A stretch of DNA of 55,222 nt from Nostoc sp. NMS2 (lineage in GTDB: Bacteria > Cyanobacteriota > Cyanobacteriia > Cyanobacteriales > Nostocaceae): positions 1 through 55,222 of the forward strand of contig NZ_JABXKH010000125.1 of assembly GCF_017115105.1 (NCBI RefSeq), written 5' to 3'. This document shows positions 1-8,160 of this stretch, piece by piece (the stretch's first letter is position 1; the number at the start of each line of letters is the position of its first letter). The notes beneath the pieces were generated by a model. That model had not been told where the DNA came from. It was given only the letters and a program-made list of their open reading frames with translations, and did not search any database. The translations under genes were made by a program, and so were the position numbers.

Positions 1-2
1 AA

Positions 3-1616
3 AATGAATACCGCTCTGGTGGTCGTCAAGTCTATTGGTACGAAGGTAAAAACAGCAGCGCGATCGTTGCTGAGTTCCACGCTCAGTTGATGCTGGGTAA
101 AAAGTTGATGATGGCCAGCGATAGCAAGCGGTTTGTCAAAAAGTTGGAACGAGCGCTCAATGATGGTTCAGCAATTGATGATAACGACGAAACACCGGAA
201 TCAGCCGAAGACCGCAAGTTAAGGGTGTGGGCTATTCATTCCGAGAACAGTGGCAGTGAGGAGAATGTCATCTTTATCCGAGAGATTAACATTGCTATTA
301 AAGATATCGACGCTTTTTTAATTACTCCCAGTCTCAGTTCAGGGGTTGACATTTCCAGCTATCATTTTGATGCCGTGTTTGGCGTGTTTCATGCTGTCTC
401 GCAGTCGGCTACAGAATGCGCCCAGCAATTATGGCGGTATCGTCCAGATGTCCCCATGTACGTTTGGGTTGCTCCTCGTCCTCCATTTGGTTACGCCGAA
501 ACCAATGCCCGTCGCATTAAGGAAAAGATTCTCCAGAAGAATGAAATGACTGCCTTTCTCATCCGCATTAACCGAGAAACGGGCAAACGTGGTGCAGAGA
601 AGGATTGGGCATTGGATACCTCTTGCCAAATTGAAGCACAGCGCAATTGGTCGATCAATAATCTTCGGGCTGATTTGCGATCGCTTCTGGAGGAAATGGG
701 CAATACAATTATTCCTTTGGGCAACGCTGATGATGAAAGTACTTCGCGGTGGATGAAAGCGGCGGGTATTGCCATTGATGAGGAACATTACCGTAAAGTT
801 GCTAACGCCAAAGATATTGACAGAAGGACTTACAACAGCAGGCAGCATCAGGATTATCTCAAGCCAGAGGAGGTGCTGGAGTGTGAGAAGTTTCGCATAC
901 AAGACACTTATGGCATGAGCGTAACCCCGGAACTGGTTGAGCAAGATGACGGGGGGCGGTTAATTAAAAAGATTGTCGCACTTGAAGCGATATTGGCCGC
1001 ACCTGGGGAAATGGTCACTGATGACCAGGGGCGCGAGTTTATTCCACCGCCGGCTATTGTTGCCGAACGCGATAAATCGGAACGGGAGCGATTAGCCATT
1101 TGCACTGACTGGAGCAATCATTCTACCGCGTGGTTAATGCGTCATCGGCTGGGACTCAGGGCTGTGCTGGTGGATCTGATGGCTGGGGTTGAGATTAAAG
1201 GCGACGAAGCGATGATTCAGGCTTTGGCTGAGTTTTCAAAACGCAATGCATCTCATGTTAAGGGGATTCTCAATCTGACCATCCCCTTATCGGAGTCTCC
1301 GATGTGGATTTTGGGGCAGTATCTTTCACAACTTGGTTTGTCCACTGAATCGCGGCGACCGATGGAGGATGGGCAGAGGGTTAGGTATTATCGGCTCAAT
1401 ACTCTTGATGTCGAGTTTATCCAGAAGGTTCTGGAGTATCGTCAACGGCAGAGGGAGGAGAAGGAACGGAAGCGGCAAGAATCACTTGAGCTTCAGGCGG
1501 CACATAAAGCTAGGATGCAATCTCAATATGGGATTAACCCGCCGTCCACACCCCCCATTAATGAAGATGGAGATAATAATTGGGGGGGGTATGGACACAG
1601 AGGCAGAACTCAGTGA
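3..1616 (+). CDS. CyRepA1-like plasmid replication protein, C-terminal part (5' end outside window)
   Basis: The frame is already open at the first bases, so only the last ~538 codons are present. Early in the visible part there is SPSLSSGVDIS, then FDAVFGVFHA, then QQLWRYRPDVP. This is the helicase-like C-terminal block I associate with the cyanobacterial CyRepA1 family: a Ser/Gly-Val-Asp segment followed by an Arg-rich stretch like superfamily helicase motifs V/VI. Complete family members carry a DUF3854/primase-like N terminus, which would lie to the left of the window. The last ~70 residues are a charged coiled coil (RQRQREEKERKRQE) and a Pro/Asn/Gly-rich tail. The 3' end overlaps the next gene by 26 nt, suggesting coupled translation. 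If correct, the protein acts in initiation or unwinding at the plasmid origin. The family call rests on remembered motif similarity. Confidence 0.68.
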   Translation, partial: NEYRSGGRQVYWYEGKNSSAIVAEFHAQLMLGKKLMMASDSKRFVKKLERALNDGSAIDDNDETPESAEDRKLRVWAIHSENSGSEENVIFIREINIAIKDIDAFLITPSLSSGVDISSYHFDAVFGVFHAVSQSATECAQQLWRYRPDVPMYVWVAPRPPFGYAETNARRIKEKILQKNEMTAFLIRINRETGKRGAEKDWALDTSCQIEAQRNWSINNLRADLRSLLEEMGNTIIPLGNADDESTSRWMKAAGIAIDEEHYRKVANAKDIDRRTYNSRQHQDYLKPEEVLECEKFRIQDTYGMSVTPELVEQDDGGRLIKKIVALEAILAAPGEMVTDDQGREFIPPPAIVAERDKSERERLAICTDWSNHSTAWLMRHRLGLRAVLVDLMAGVEIKGDEAMIQALAEFSKRNASHVKGILNLTIPLSESPMWILGQYLSQLGLSTESRRPMEDGQRVRYYRLNTLDVEFIQKVLEYRQRQREEKERKRQESLELQAAHKARMQSQYGINPPSTPPINEDGDNNWGGYGHRGRTQ

Positions 1617-1818
1617 TTCTTGGTGGGATAAAGTTAAATATTATGCTCGACTGGCGATTGAGCGGGTGGAATGCGGGGTTGATGCTGTGAAAGAATTACT
1701 TAGTACCCTAACCAGTGATGAGCGCTGTGGTGTGATGTTGGAATTCGAGGATGCTAGCCCAGACAGATTTGCTCAATTGGTGACAGATGCGCCGCAGTGG
1801 ACTGAGTGGATGGCGTGA
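1591..1818 (+). CDS. small acidic protein of unknown function, overlapping the replication gene
   Basis: A 75-residue frame starts at an ATG just after a run of eight G, which probably serves as ribosome-binding site, and overlaps the 3' end of the replication gene by 26 nt in another frame. The product (MDTEAELSDSWWDKVKYY...) is mostly helical and acidic, with no membrane segment or cysteine cluster, and ends in WTEWMA. The open frame can be extended upstream, but that part is antisense-like sequence inside the replication gene, so I chose this start. Overlap and shared strand point to translation coupled to the replication gene; a copy-number or accessory role would be a guess. Confidence 0.5.
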   Translation: MDTEAELSDSWWDKVKYYARLAIERVECGVDAVKELLSTLTSDERCGVMLEFEDASPDRFAQLVTDAPQWTEWMA

Positions 1819-2155
1819 GAAAGTTGGGTAACGCAACGCTTTGTGTTGTTCCGTCAAAATTGAAGATGTCCACGCCTTGAGTTCTAACTGTGCTTAAATC
1901 TCAACCCTTAAATACTGATTAGACAGCTAGAGGTCTGTCTGCAAACACGATTTTATAAAGAAATTTTAAGAAATTAACATTCTTCAGAAAAGAAAAGACG
2001 TAATGCTGAAGTAATCCTCAAAAGTTCAGAATCAGAGATTTTGTAGTTTACACACACAAGCGTGTCTGAAAAGCTTACATAGCTTGCGTCTGTAATGTAC
2101 TTCATCGATGTCGAAACCTAATTATTAGTTTTTCAATTTTTTGGAGGAGAGGATA
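1819..2155. other. intergenic region, no gene seen
   Basis: AT-rich spacer of 337 bases between the small acidic gene and the secreted-protein gene. It has a weak hairpin AGACAG/CTGTCT near 1920-1939. A strong ribosome-binding site GGAGGAG at 2143-2149 belongs to the next gene. I see no open frame with convincing codon use. Confidence 0.5.
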
Positions 2156-2524
2156 ATGTTGAAGTTCACCTGTTTGATGATTGTCGGGGCAGTATTGTCG
2201 ATTAGTGCGCCCGCTGTCGCTGAAAGTCGTGCGGTTAATATCAGTATTGGCAGTATTGGTGGTGCATTAGATAATGGAGCTTTGAGAACAGTTCGTCAGA
2301 TTATTGGGTTTGGGGTTGGCACTGGCACTGTTGATAAATTCATTGTATATAGTCCCAGTACCGGATCTATTCCCATCGAAGGAGGTTTATCTGCTTGTGC
2401 TGAAGCTGGCTTCGGCACAAGCAATACAACATTTAATGCTTTTATCCAGCAGTTGCGTTCAATTAATCCCAAACCTGGGACTTTCTACAATGTAGAACTT
2501 ACCGCAACCTGCAAACAGAAATAA
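2156..2524 (+). CDS. small exported protein of unknown function
   Basis: The ATG at 2156 is chosen over an in-frame TTG at 2141 because GGAGGAG lies 6 nt upstream. The 122-residue product begins with a typical signal peptide: Lys at position 3, hydrophobic core CLMIVGAVLSI, and a likely signal peptidase I site after AVA (near residue 23). The mature part is about 100 residues, Gly/Ser/Asn-rich, with two cysteines (SACAEAG and TATCKQK) that could form a disulfide in the periplasm. It stands alone, with spacers of more than 300 bases on both sides, so it probably has its own promoter. I do not recognise the family. Confidence 0.7.
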   Translation: MLKFTCLMIVGAVLSISAPAVAESRAVNISIGSIGGALDNGALRTVRQIIGFGVGTGTVDKFIVYSPSTGSIPIEGGLSACAEAGFGTSNTTFNAFIQQLRSINPKPGTFYNVELTATCKQK

Positions 2525-3234
2525 GCTAGAGCGGTAAAACTTGCTAGAGGTAGGTTAGAAGCATAGTAAACTCGTTTGATATTTTCTAAGACGCATACGT
2601 AATTAAGCCTTTAGTCTCACCTCTTCAGTTAGTTTTGCCGTTCTAGATAATATTTTATTTTTATTTACAACCCATTTTAATCATATCTGAAAGACTGGAA
2701 GAGGTTAAAGCTGAAAATGCACTACTGAGCCACACTGTACAAGGCGATGCGAGAGCTAAGTCATCAGCGATCGCGGTCGTTCATGTCAGCACAAAGTTAT
2801 TCATCCTCATCTTCCTCCTCTTCATAATCTGCATAATCTGCATAGTCTTTCCCGTGTTGTTCGTACCACAAACGTTTGTTAGGTAAGTGTAGATAAGATA
2901 AAGCTTTAGAGGTTGCCCTTAAACTGTTATGATCTTGTTGACTTGACAGTGACTCAAAGCAAATTATCACTAACCACCACAAGCATGAAGATTTAAAACT
3001 ACCTTTCCATCAAAACGCTTATGTATGCTTAATTTTGCCAGTTTTGCCGAAATTGATCTAGGCTCTTATTTTGGCAAAGGTCTTGATAAGAATGATCATT
3101 TTCCCAAACCCTGATTTTCAGTTAGGTATTTTCATTAATCTATAACTATTGAGAATCAGTTTGTAGAAAAAGTTACATTGTTTGGTTGTTTGAGAACTCA
3201 CCGTGAAAATTTAGGGTATCTGTAATATCCACAG
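2525..3234. other. intergenic region holding a decayed gene tail
   Basis: About 700 AT-rich bases without an intact gene. The only recognisable content is the short minus-strand remnant at 2797-2880, described separately. The rest has no open frame with plausible codon use and no strong terminator. Confidence 0.5.
2797..2880 (-). pseudogene. remnant: C-terminal tail of the membrane protein encoded at 5477-6214
   Basis: The minus strand reads RLWYEQHGKDYADYADYEEEE followed by acidic residues and a stop. This is nearly the same as the last ~25 residues of the gene at 5477-6214 (RLWYEQHGKDYADYADYEEEDEEDD). At DNA level about 46 bases around 2826-2874 match 5508-5556 with only a few mismatches. 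Upstream the similarity stops and the frame runs into unrelated sequence with only a TTG start. I read it as a truncated duplicate and not a gene. The RTX-like gene lies between the two copies. Confidence 0.7.
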
Positions 3235-5082
3235 CTACACCATAAGAGTTTCGCCAATAACACTAGAGAAACAGAAAGCGGCAGCAGGATTACTGGCACT
3301 ACCAATAAACTCGAAATTCTTTACGAACATATCTGTCGTTCCATTGTTTACTGTATAGAAGCCATTGCTATTGGCGCTACCTGAGACAGTGTAGGTTCCA
3401 GAGCCAAAGAGCAGCTTATCGTTGCCATTGCCCCCATCAAAGCGTCCAGTCCCAAATCCTTTGATGATGTCGTTGCCCGTTCCGAGAAGGTAAATGCTAC
3501 TGTCATTCTGATTCTGATTACCAAAGCCACCAGTGAGAGCATCAATAATGTCGTCGCCAGCACCAGTATCGATAGTGCCGTCATTGCTGATGCCGGGTTG
3601 TGTTGTTACTAAGCTAATACCAGTAATAATATCGTTACCAGCACCAGTATTGATGGTGCCGCTGATGCCACTGCTGTCGATAACATTGGCGATGCCAGTG
3701 CTGCCGATACCAGTAATAATGTCGTTACCATCACCAGTATTAATGGTGCGGAAGTTAAAGATGCCAATGTCACTGCCTCCACTGCCAGTGATCCAGTCAT
3801 CGCCAGTACCAGTATCGATGGTGCCGCTGTTAGAGATTCCAGTGGTAGCTGTGCCATTGCTAATGTTGGTGCTGCTTGTACCAGTGATTTTGTCGTCTCC
3901 AGCAGCAGTATTGATGCTGGAATTGATGTTGTTGAGGATACCGCCGTTACCAGTACCAGTGATTTTGTCGTTGCCATTGCCAGTATTGATAGTGCCTCCG
4001 CCTGTGTTTAATATGGCTACCTCATTACTACCAGTGGCAGTGATAGTGTCGTTACCAGCACCAGTATTTATAGTGCCGCTGTTATCGATGCCGCGTGAGT
4101 CGTCAATGCCAGTACCAGTGCCAGAGATAGTATCGTCTCCGTTTCCTGCATCAATAGTGCCACTGTTGCTGATGCCAGTCCCCGTCCCGCCTGACCCGCC
4201 GTTGGTGCCACTGCCGCCAGTACCAGTGCCAGAGATAGTATCGTCTCCGTTTCCTGCATCAATAGTGCCACTGTTGCTGATGCCAGTCCCCGTCCCGCCT
4301 GACCCGCCGTTGGTGCCACTGCCGCCAGTACCAGTGCCAGAGATAGTATCGTCTCCGTTTCCTGCATCAATAGTGCCACTGTTGCTGATGCCAGTCCCCG
4401 CACCGCCCTTGGTATCGGTGCTATTGCTGCCATTACCAGTGCCAGAGATAGTATCGTCTCCGTTTCCTGTATTAATAGTGCCACTGTTGCTGATGCCGTT
4501 GGCCATAGCAGTGCTGTTGCGGGTGTTGCCACTGCCGCCAGTGCCAGTGCCAGTAATGGAGTCATTACCGCTACCACCATCAATACTGCCGCTATTGCTT
4601 ATACCTATGCCGATACCACCATTAATATTGCCAATGCCGATGCCAGTGATAGAGTCTTTGCCTCTGCCACCATCAATACTGCCAAAGTTTCTGATACCTA
4701 TGCCGAGACCAGTACCGCCGCTGCCGATGGTGTTGATGCCAATGAGTGTGTCGTTTCCAGTGCCAGTATTGATGGTAGCGTCGTTGAGGATTTGGATTCC
4801 GAAGACACCACCTGTGCCAATGAGTGTGTCGTTTCCAGTGCCAGTATTGATGGTAGCGTCGTTGAAGATTTGGATTCCGAAGACACCACCTGTGCCAGTG
4901 ATTGTGTCATTACCCCCTAATGTATTAACGGTGACACCTGAGAGAACCTGGATACCAGAAACATCAGTGGTATTGACAGTAACTATATCTCCAGAGTTAG
5001 TCCAGTAGCCTAACAAAGTCGAAGGGTTCGTGTCTAAGTACCAACCCAAGAGGTTTAAATCAACCGTGTTTGAATAAGTCAT
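3235..5082 (-). CDS. RTX-like Gly/Asp repeat protein
   Basis: The 615-residue product is almost entirely repeats of the form NSGTI(D/N)xGxGDDxIxGTG. The GxGxDxI core matches the calcium-binding nonapeptide (GGxGxDxUx) of RTX proteins, here alternating with NSGTI strands, which suggests a long parallel beta-roll or beta-helix. There is no N-terminal signal peptide (MTYSNTVDLNLLGWYLD), as expected for type I secretion, where the signal is C-terminal. The last 70 residues (GGNGNDKLLF then a non-repetitive end) would be the place for it, but I see no clear type I signal. Two blocks of exact tandem DNA repeats lie inside. The start at 5082 has a weak GGTAAG upstream. It is probably an extracellular or surface protein; no transporter gene is in the window. 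Confidence 0.72.
   Translation of the reverse strand: MTYSNTVDLNLLGWYLDTNPSTLLGYWTNSGDIVTVNTTDVSGIQVLSGVTVNTLGGNDTITGTGGVFGIQIFNDATINTGTGNDTLIGTGGVFGIQILNDATINTGTGNDTLIGINTIGSGGTGLGIGIRNFGSIDGGRGKDSITGIGIGNINGGIGIGISNSGSIDGGSGNDSITGTGTGGSGNTRNSTAMANGISNSGTINTGNGDDTISGTGNGSNSTDTKGGAGTGISNSGTIDAGNGDDTISGTGTGGSGTNGGSGGTGTGISNSGTIDAGNGDDTISGTGTGGSGTNGGSGGTGTGISNSGTIDAGNGDDTISGTGTGIDDSRGIDNSGTINTGAGNDTITATGSNEVAILNTGGGTINTGNGNDKITGTGNGGILNNINSSINTAAGDDKITGTSSTNISNGTATTGISNSGTIDTGTGDDWITGSGGSDIGIFNFRTINTGDGNDIITGIGSTGIANVIDSSGISGTINTGAGNDIITGISLVTTQPGISNDGTIDTGAGDDIIDALTGGFGNQNQNDSSIYLLGTGNDIIKGFGTGRFDGGNGNDKLLFGSGTYTVSGSANSNGFYTVNNGTTDMFVKNFEFIGSASNPAAAFCFSSVIGETLMV
4121..4441. repeat. tandem repeat, 108-bp unit (36 codons), about three copies
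   Basis: Units begin at 4121, 4229 and 4337 with the same bases CCAGAGATAGTATCG. The first two units are identical over 108 bp; the third keeps its first half and then diverges. The period is a multiple of three, so the reading frame of the repeat protein is preserved. Confidence 0.85.
4741..4896. repeat. tandem repeat, 78-bp unit (26 codons), two copies
   Basis: The segment starting AATGAGTGTGTCG at 4741 recurs at 4819 and stays nearly identical for a full unit, with a G/A difference in the GAGGATTTGG/GAAGATTTGG stretch. It lies in the N-terminal coding part of the RTX-like gene and is in frame. Confidence 0.8.
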
Positions 5083-5476
5083 AGCTTGCTTACCGTAAAA
5101 GGATTAACATATTATTAAACTCCAAGGCTTATAAGCTTTACCATGTGGATGTTTCAGCGAAATGCAGGGATAGGATAAAAGAACCTCTTAATGGGCATTT
5201 CCGCAGAAACCGCTTACTACCTTATGTATATAAAATAAATTTGAAAGCTTGAATCAACACTTAATAACTACCAATAATTAAGTATTTGATACAATCTCTC
5301 GAAAGACATAGAAAAACACATGAATTTGCAATATTGCAACTGTTTTTGAATGAAGTAATACTAGCATACATAGGATTTTTCCGCTTATTACATATCAGGA
5401 TGAAATTCTTATTTTCCCTAGCAATTATTTTTCAGGCACTCTAGATATATTTTGATTATTCGTAATGAACTCGAAT
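5083..5476. other. intergenic region upstream of the RTX-like gene
   Basis: About 390 AT-rich bases that probably carry the promoter of the minus-strand RTX-like gene. A perfect 10-bp palindrome GCTTATAAGC lies near 5128. No gene is visible. Confidence 0.45.
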
Positions 5477-6214
5477 TTAATCGTCCTCTTCATCTTCTTC
5501 CTCATAATCTGCGTAATCAGCATAGTCTTTCCCGTGTTGTTCGTACCACAAACGTTCTTCTTCTTGAGCCGCTTCCCTCTGTATTCTTTTCCTTTCGGCA
5601 ATCTCCGCCTCTATTGCTTCTTGCTCTAACTTTGCCTTCTCAAACTTTTCTCGCTTCAGCCTTTCTTGTTCCTGGGTTTCTTGCTCTACCCTCTCCCTCT
5701 CAATTCTGATTAATCGCTGCTCGATTCGCCAACAGTAGAAATCCAAAGCCTTGCCCGTCGCGGCTCCGGTAACTGTACCACCGACTAAAAAGATCAGTCC
5801 AGTTTTCCAGCCTTGAATAGGGCCACCACTCAACTCCAAACTTTTTTGATTCAGCCACACCAGCACAGAGAAGACAAAAATTCCAACTACTGTGTTGATG
5901 AGCGCAAAAATTCTGGGTGTGATCTCAGTCTGTCGCAGTACCAGCCACTGTCCCAGCCAAAGTATTGCACCAAAGATGACAGCAGCGATCGCACTCATGA
6001 CAACATGATCTGGATATCTGAACGGATCTAGTGTCATGTTGATAATCAGTGGCACAAATATCAGCGCACAGAGCAAAAAGCCAATTAATAAGCCAGCAAC
6101 ACTTATCAGGCTCCAGTAGCGACCAAGATAACCAAGGCGGAATTCCAATATCCACTCTTGTACGGGAAGCATTGTAATGTAAAACGCGATTCCTGCACTG
6201 ACGTAATCGAGCAT
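5477..6214 (-). CDS. integral membrane protein with coiled-coil, acidic C-terminal tail
   Basis: The ATG at 6214 (MLDYVSAG) is taken as start; an upstream extension has only a TTG. The ~245-residue product has about four hydrophobic segments: near residues 7-20, WSLISVAGLLIGFLLCALIF, a segment with AAVIFGAILWLGQWLV, and one with INTVVGIFVFSVLVWL. A Gly-rich stretch LVGGTVTGAATGKALDF follows. The remaining ~75 residues form a highly charged coiled coil (RIERERVEQETQEQERLKR...), then the tail YEQHGKDYADYADY and ten acidic residues. It probably sits in the membrane with the coiled coil in the cytoplasm. I do not recognise the family. A broken copy of its tail is at 2797-2880. Confidence 0.65.
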   Translation of the reverse strand: MLDYVSAGIAFYITMLPVQEWILEFRLGYLGRYWSLISVAGLLIGFLLCALIFVPLIINMTLDPFRYPDHVVMSAIAAVIFGAILWLGQWLVLRQTEITPRIFALINTVVGIFVFSVLVWLNQKSLELSGGPIQGWKTGLIFLVGGTVTGAATGKALDFYCWRIEQRLIRIERERVEQETQEQERLKREKFEKAKLEQEAIEAEIAERKRIQREAAQEEERLWYEQHGKDYADYADYEEEDEEDD

Positions 6215-6340
6215 TGGCAGTTGTTTTACCCGTGTGTTGCTTTGTATTCTACACAAGTTTCTGTACGATTCCTCAAGCGCCCACGCCGAGGCAATCGCTT
6301 TGCGAGAAAGAGAGCGAAAATTATTGAACTGATAATCCAA

Positions 6341-6490
6341 ATGAATCCAAAACAATTAGAAGGCTCCATTTTGAAAGCTGTCTCTGACGCGATTACAAGA
6401 GTTTGGGCAAGTGAAGAAAAAGAGTTTATTCAGAACGATTCAGAGCTACAAAATAAACTTGAACAATGGCTAAATAAAACATTTAAGTGA
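6341..6490 (+). CDS. possible small helical protein
   Basis: A 49-residue frame from an ATG (MNPKQLEGSILKAVSD...) divergent from the membrane protein gene, 126 bases from its start. The product is amphipathic and charged with normal amino-acid composition, but there is no clear ribosome-binding site. The frame continues upstream as antisense to the neighbouring gene. It could be a real small gene or chance. Confidence 0.3.
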   Translation: MNPKQLEGSILKAVSDAITRVWASEEKEFIQNDSELQNKLEQWLNKTFK

Positions 6491-6680
6491 TACTTGTTGG
6501 CATCCAGAAAACTATAGAATAGTCCGAGACTTAAGCACCCTTTCAAGCTTCAGTCAACCCATGAATTTCTTTGAAGATATTCCTTTTTGAAACTTCTTGT
6601 ATGCGTCTGGCACTTGGTTACGAGGCTGGTAACGCTTCGCGTAACTTTTGTGAACATTACAAAAATTTCGGAGAAATACA

Positions 6681-7166
6681 ATGGATATTCAATCAACACT
6701 TACCCAAGCTATTGAAGTTATTGTGATGAGCTTTGTTGCTCTGATGATTTTCGATTTTATTGACAGACTTTATGTTGTGCCATTACCAGCTATTACAATT
6801 GCACAATTCAATTCCAGTTCCGAATCCGCAATAACAGCAACTCAATTTGAGCCACTATCTAACACTGAAAAACTAGAAGTCAAACCTCAACAAATCCCCT
6901 TCGTTACATCACAGTTTGAGAAAATTTCTGACCCCTGGACATTAGAGCTAGAGCCTCACAACAGTTCTACCGAAACTCAACCAGTTATACTCCAATTCTC
7001 TTCACTAAGGCTGCTACCACCAGCAACAGGAGGACAACCAAAAGCTAGGGCAACCAGGAAATCCACCGCCAAACCAAAATCCACTACAACCAAGAAATCC
7101 AGCAAACCTACCAACAAAGCCGCGACTCCTCTTCGTTCTGACTCTGGCAAGAAGTCCGTGGCATAA
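6681..7166 (+). CDS. small membrane-anchored protein with Lys/Thr/Ser-rich basic tail
   Basis: The 161-residue product starts at an ATG with CGGAGA 6 nt upstream. Residues 10-33 form one transmembrane segment (VIVMSFVALMIFDFIDRL). The middle has three short motifs ending in QF. The last ~45 residues are a histone H1-like tail (KARATRKSTAKPKSTTTKK...) that would bind nucleic acid or polyphosphate. The layout suggests a membrane anchor with a basic cytoplasmic tail. It precedes the methyltransferase/helicase gene on the same strand but is separated from it by a terminator. Family unknown. Confidence 0.6.
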   Translation: MDIQSTLTQAIEVIVMSFVALMIFDFIDRLYVVPLPAITIAQFNSSSESAITATQFEPLSNTEKLEVKPQQIPFVTSQFEKISDPWTLELEPHNSSTETQPVILQFSSLRLLPPATGGQPKARATRKSTAKPKSTTTKKSSKPTNKAATPLRSDSGKKSVA

Positions 7167-7295
7167 TCCACAGCTTGGTTTATCAGAAAGAGCGATGGCT
7201 GTGCCAACGCTAAGGGCGAACGCACCAATAGGACTGCGATTGCTTCTGAAGAGAAAAAATAAATTCCAACTCGCAATCAATAAAGCTCAATTTGC

Positions 7296-7330
7296 ATTGG
7301 CGTAGCAACAAGCGGCTACGCCAATTTTTT
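7296..7330 (+). terminator. rho-independent terminator
   Basis: Perfect 10-bp stem ATTGGCGTAG / CTACGCCAAT with a 10-nt loop, followed by six T. It lies 130 bases after the basic-tail protein gene and 26 bases before the methyltransferase start, so it ends the upstream transcript. Confidence 0.85.
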
Positions 7331-7355
7331 GTGAAAATCAATTCCTTATACAGTC

Positions 7356-8117
7356 ATGGTCAGCCTAATCGCTACACAAGGATGTCTCTTCGACCTGCAA
7401 ACAGTTCTGGACTACGGGCAATCTGTTGTGAACGTTGCCCAAGAACTTGTTAAATTATTAATTGAAAATCGTCCTATCTCCACAAAAACTGTTTCTACCC
7501 AGATGAATCGTTACTTCAACGGCACAGCGGCACAGGGGAAGTGGCAGTGGAAGGACGGATACGAATCTGTAGAGGTTGCATTAATCTTATACTTGCGGCA
7601 AAAGGGGCTGTCAGAAAATCCCTTAGAGCAATTGCAACAACTGGAATCACTTTGCCCCACACATACCCGCCGCAGCGAGGAGCAACTAAAACTTCAGCAG
7701 TTCTCAACTCCATTGCCATTAGCCTACTTGATAGCGTTGGCGGGACAAATCAGCAGTAACGATCTTGTCCTTGAACCATCTGCTGGAACCGGGATACTTG
7801 CACAATTCGCCAAATTGAGAAATGCCAGCCTCATGCTGAACGAACTGGCAGAAGACAGAAGAAAAATCCTGCGGCGCTTATTCCCCGGTGTTCCACTATT
7901 CCAGTTTAATGCCGAGCAGATCAATGATTATCTTGCAGGGCAGACAAAGCCCTCTGTGGTGCTGATGAATCCACCCTTCTCGGCATCTCCAAATATAAGC
8001 AATCGCAACAGTGAAGCTACAGCCCGTCACGTCAATGCGGCATTACAGAGGTTGGTTCCGGGTGGGCGGTTAGTGACGCTGACTGCAAATTGGTTTTCAC
8101 CCACCGCAAAACCTTGA
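7356..8117 (+). CDS. methyltransferase part of a methylase/helicase fusion (frameshifted from the next frame)
   Basis: The 253-residue frame holds an N-terminal helical region, then a Rossmann-type methyltransferase: SAM-binding motif EPSAGTG at residues 140-146 and catalytic NPPF at 205-208, the signature of N6-adenine-type enzymes. It ends abruptly with FSPTAKP at 8117. The next frame picks up exactly the expected continuation (PPQNLDWQQAF) from about 8101, which implies one extra C in the CCC run at 8100-8102. With the following frame it would form one protein of ~1415 residues, as in plasmid and phage methylase-helicase fusions such as the DarB type, which act in antirestriction. It could be a mutated gene or a sequencing error. 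Confidence 0.78.
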   Translation: MVSLIATQGCLFDLQTVLDYGQSVVNVAQELVKLLIENRPISTKTVSTQMNRYFNGTAAQGKWQWKDGYESVEVALILYLRQKGLSENPLEQLQQLESLCPTHTRRSEEQLKLQQFSTPLPLAYLIALAGQISSNDLVLEPSAGTGILAQFAKLRNASLMLNELAEDRRKILRRLFPGVPLFQFNAEQINDYLAGQTKPSVVLMNPPFSASPNISNRNSEATARHVNAALQRLVPGGRLVTLTANWFSPTAKP

Positions 8118-8160
8118 CTGGCAGCAAGCCTTTACCAAGATACAAGAGACAGCGCAAGTA

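Noticed and set aside
4068..4583. Further open frames on the minus strand inside the RTX-like gene
   Set aside because: Shifted readings of the same tandem repeats, with period equal to the repeat unit.
3533..5008. A 491-codon open frame antisense to the RTX-like gene
   Set aside because: It is a by-product of the repetitive, stop-poor composition of the real gene; the product is a monotonous Pro/Val/Leu/Ser repeat without start signal.
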